Source: Liolophura sinensis
Taxonomy: Eukaryota; Mollusca; Polyplacophora; Chitonida; Chitonidae
Direction: 5' to 3'
DNA length: 64,000 nucleotides
Assembly: GCF_032854445.1 (NCBI RefSeq)
Contig: NC_088295.1
Span: forward strand, 49,091,385 to 49,155,384
Shown: one piece after another, positions 47,876 to 64,000 of the stretch
How positions within the stretch are numbered: the first letter of the stretch is position 1
Layout: the number at the start of each line of letters is the position of its first letter
Notes under the pieces: generated by a model
The model's database searches: none
Told to the model about the DNA's origin: nothing
The model's input: only the letters and a program-made list of their open reading frames with translations
Translations under genes and position numbers: made by a program

Positions 47876-49354
47876 TTTATTTTGCGGTCTTCTTGAGTTT
47901 ATGGAAGGCAAGGAATTCTTTCTGTATTGCACTAATTCACGAATTCCCATAAACGAATGTAATTTTATATTCATAAATACTGAACAAATACTACATTTGA
48001 CTACATTAATTTTTACATTAAAATATTATAACAGGACATGGTTTTTAAAAAACAATGAATTACAGTATGTTTAGACAGTGAAATTGTTAAAGAGGCAAAA
48101 GGCCTGTAAAATACTTATAAAATATATCTTATAAGCTAGCACTAAACACTCAGTTAACAAAATGGAATCGAAATGTTTTCAAATGTGACAAAAAACTGCG
48201 TAAGAAACAAGAAAAACACATAGCCTTTAACGGATCAAAGTACAAATTAGTAATGGAAGCAAAAAGGCAAGGGACAACGAATAAATGGATAATGGAACTA
48301 AATTCAACAGTACAAAGAACAAATTGATAATGAAATGAAGGCTGCAAGACATGAAGTGCAATAAAGACAATACAACACAAGCCATGGGCATCCATGAAAA
48401 ATTCATGCCATGTAAAAAGACACATCATGGCTAATTTTTATCTCCGGAAGACTATTCTCCAACAATGTTTCATATTCATAAATCTAAAGTTGAAAGTTTC
48501 TCTTAAGACACATTGGAAGTCAGTAGTCTCTCAAAAAGGCACATTTGAGATCCAAAGTTCCTCACAAAAGCATCTTTGGATATGGGAGCTGCACAAAAAG
48601 GTAGTTTTGATGACAAAAGTCCCACAAAATTATAGAACTATGACCTCTTAACAGAGAAGTGACAGCGCTATTTGAGACATTTTCTGCCCAATAAAACAGT
48701 AACTTTGTTAAGCAATACTGAACTTCGGGTACAACACTATATAGGATTTTAAATTTGTTCAAAATATCCCCGAGCACATATAACTTTCGAATGACCCAAG
48801 CAAAAAAGGTACACTTCAATTAAAAATCTAATTCAGTGGTTTTAACAACAAACTGTTCCCCAGCTAATTACACTGTGAACATGTACATGTAGCTTGGGGG
48901 AGTACTTGTATTATTGTAGTGTGTCCTCGCTCCCATTCCACACATGGTATTTGTAGAAACTGGCTTATTTCGAAGTTAATTCAGATCAAAGAACCCTAGT
49001 ATGTGATAAGGTTTCTTGATTGAACTACTGATGCAAAGATATTAAAATTTCTGTTAAAATCAGACCTAATTAAGATACAAAATTTGAAGACTTCACTGAA
49101 TCAGAGTATGTGATTGAATTTTTTTTTTTTTGGCCAATCAGTAAAAATAATGACAAGTCAAAGGTGGAAGCACCACAGTACATGTATATCCATGGAAAAA
49201 GTGAGCAAGTATTTGAGATATAAAGGTACTTAGATATCGACAATCTCCAGCATGGTATGACCTATAAGTTACATAGCGCATTATCATGAGGAAATGCTGA
49301 AGCCCAGTGCTTGCCTTACAACACTGAGGACGCCCCCCTGGGAGAGTGCCCCTT
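47876..49354 (-). terminator. Slp gene 3' untranslated region and candidate poly(A) signal
   Basis: On the minus strand AATAAA occurs at 47881-47876, about 1.5 kb after the Slp stop. The region holds short A-rich repeated phrases (for example CACAAAAAGG around 48534-48605) and no supported exon or SINE. Another hexamer could be used. Confidence 0.4.
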
Positions 49355-62815
<13,461 letters not shown>

Positions 62816-62948
62816 CTGCGAATGTAGTGACATAAGAATTACAGTTCCATGACCTGCTAACTGGAAGAGCACGGACACACCAAACAACGGGCAAAGGCTT
62901 GATTGCTGACATCCAAGGCGGATTCGAGCTTTCTTCAAGGTTGAACAT
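62816..62948 (-). other. Open upstream extension of the giant Slp exon
   Basis: The reading frame stays open upstream of the acceptor chosen at 62818-62816 (minus TACATTCGCAG) up to an ATG at 62948. It encodes MFNLEESSNPPWMSAIKPLP and 23 more residues that are less acidic than what follows. It may be intron or an alternative first exon. Confidence 0.35.
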
Positions 62949-63903
62949 CCCCCATCACCAAAGTTGGTCAGTGGTTATTCCCGAAGTATTAAATCTAGGG
63001 CTATACATGTATGTAGTATGGATACAAGTTATTAAGGTGATAAAGCATGGTTAAGGGTCCAAAGCTGAAGCTTTAGGCATCTTGAATAATCGCCAGTTCT
63101 TATGTTAGATGTATACTGATATGGTAGTGTAACACAGTTCTGCATGCTCCAGATAAGTTCATAGCCAGGCCTGGTTTTGTGCAAGTCTCCACTTCCAACG
63201 CTTCCAATACATGTATATTAGGTGCACCAAATACACGGCTCAAGACACATCCAGAGGTGCAGTACACAATGTGACATTTCTTTCTACCCAATGGTGATTC
63301 CTTGATGGTTCACAACTCAACACTCAATGCTCTGTAGCATGCATACTCGTGTTACTCTGTTACAACTAGTGCAATTACCCATGAATACATTCACAGACAA
63401 CAGTCAAGAAATATGTACATAAACAGTATGTGCAACCACTATACCTCAACACACAGAAAACAAGTGATTTGAGGAGACAAATATACAGTTGGTTGCTTTA
63501 CACAGCCTTAGTAAGAACATCAACATAAAAAAAGACTTGACCTTCACATGCTCTAGAGTAGAACCTTGCATTGCAGAGCATCAATCAGTGTTACACTGAT
63601 TGGCCTGCTGGAAACTACATTATGTAATGCTTCAACACCAAAGATACACAACCAAGGTTCCTCCTAATTATGCAAATTATTAAACCCAATGCAAGAGATG
63701 GAAGAGAACAATTGGTCACGCACCTGCAGGAAGCTTATGGTTTAATTTGTATTTCTATGACACACTTCAAAGATTTGTCTGTACAGTATGTACATACATC
63801 TCACCAACGCACTACCTCCTCTGAGATGTCAAGAGACAAAAACAACAAAAGATAAACCATACTGACATTAGGCCAGACAATGTGAAAAAAGGAATATTTA
63901 CTG
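62949..63903. other. Right flank, probably Slp intron
   Basis: No exon or known repeat was supported. The N-terminal Rab-binding (SHD) exons expected for the Slp were not found here. Confidence 0.4.
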
Positions 63904-64000
63904 TTACTGTTTTTTAAAGCCCCATGTAGGAGTACCCACAGAGGGAGAGATGAGCGGCGGAGACGGAGAGTAATTGGAAGGAGGAGCTGTGGCAAGGGAG
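63904..64000 (-). CDS. Possible exon at the window edge
   Basis: After a good acceptor (minus CTCCCTTGCCACAG) one frame reads APPSNYSPSPPLISPSVGTP TWGFKKQ then TAA at 63906-63904. Composition is coding-like. It could be the last exon of another minus-strand gene or a linker exon with an unseen donor; chance is not excluded. Confidence 0.22.
   Translation of the reverse strand, partial: SLATAPPSNYSPSPPLISPSVGTPTWGFKKQ

Overview
The window is eukaryotic, invertebrate nuclear DNA. It is AT-rich and intron-rich, with GT-AG splice sites, many microsatellites and minisatellites, and two families of short tRNA-headed interspersed repeats whose tails resemble SINEs common in mollusc genomes. A lophotrochozoan, most likely a mollusc, fits best. 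This assignment is inference; no species-diagnostic gene is present.

Four gene models can be built with every splice phase in agreement. Gene A (3.7-10.5 kb, +, 450 codons) and gene B (22.3-28.1 kb, +, 336 codons) are neighbouring type I membrane proteins. Each has a signal peptide, one divergent SUEL/galactose-binding-lectin-like cysteine-rich domain, Thr-rich mucin-like stalk, one transmembrane helix and a cytoplasmic tail. They share exon modules and intron phases and look like diverged tandem paralogues. Gene A has a long tail with SH2-ligand-like tyrosines; gene B has a short, unrelated tail. PRMT3 (34.6-47.0 kb, +, 12 exons, 546 aa) is complete, from zinc finger to methyltransferase. 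A synaptotagmin-like protein gene (Slp/bitesize class, -, 62.8-49.4 kb, 10 exons seen, 1917 residues, N-terminus outside the window) faces PRMT3 tail to tail. It has one 4-kb exon encoding an acidic repetitive region, then C2A, C2B and the typical Slp C-terminus.

Layout: 0.6-1.9 kb is a G-rich 22-bp minisatellite that reverses direction and forms a fold-back. 2-10.7 kb is gene A with tandem repeats in its introns. 10.7-22.3 kb is gene-poor, with SINEs, a 21/42-bp repeat and (AT)n. 22.3-28.8 kb is gene B. 29-34 kb holds SINE copies, a decayed partly duplicated reverse transcriptase and CTGT/GT microsatellites. 34.6-47.6 kb is PRMT3, whose introns carry 26-bp and 18-bp minisatellites and a fourfold repeated splice acceptor. 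47.9-62.8 kb is the Slp gene, and 62.8-64 kb is its upstream flank or intron.

Genes A and B probably act together or in parallel at the cell surface. PRMT3 is a cytosolic arginine methyltransferase and the Slp is a membrane/cortical C2 adaptor; nothing in the sequence links these two to the receptor pair. The receptor pair is the best candidate for undescribed biology.
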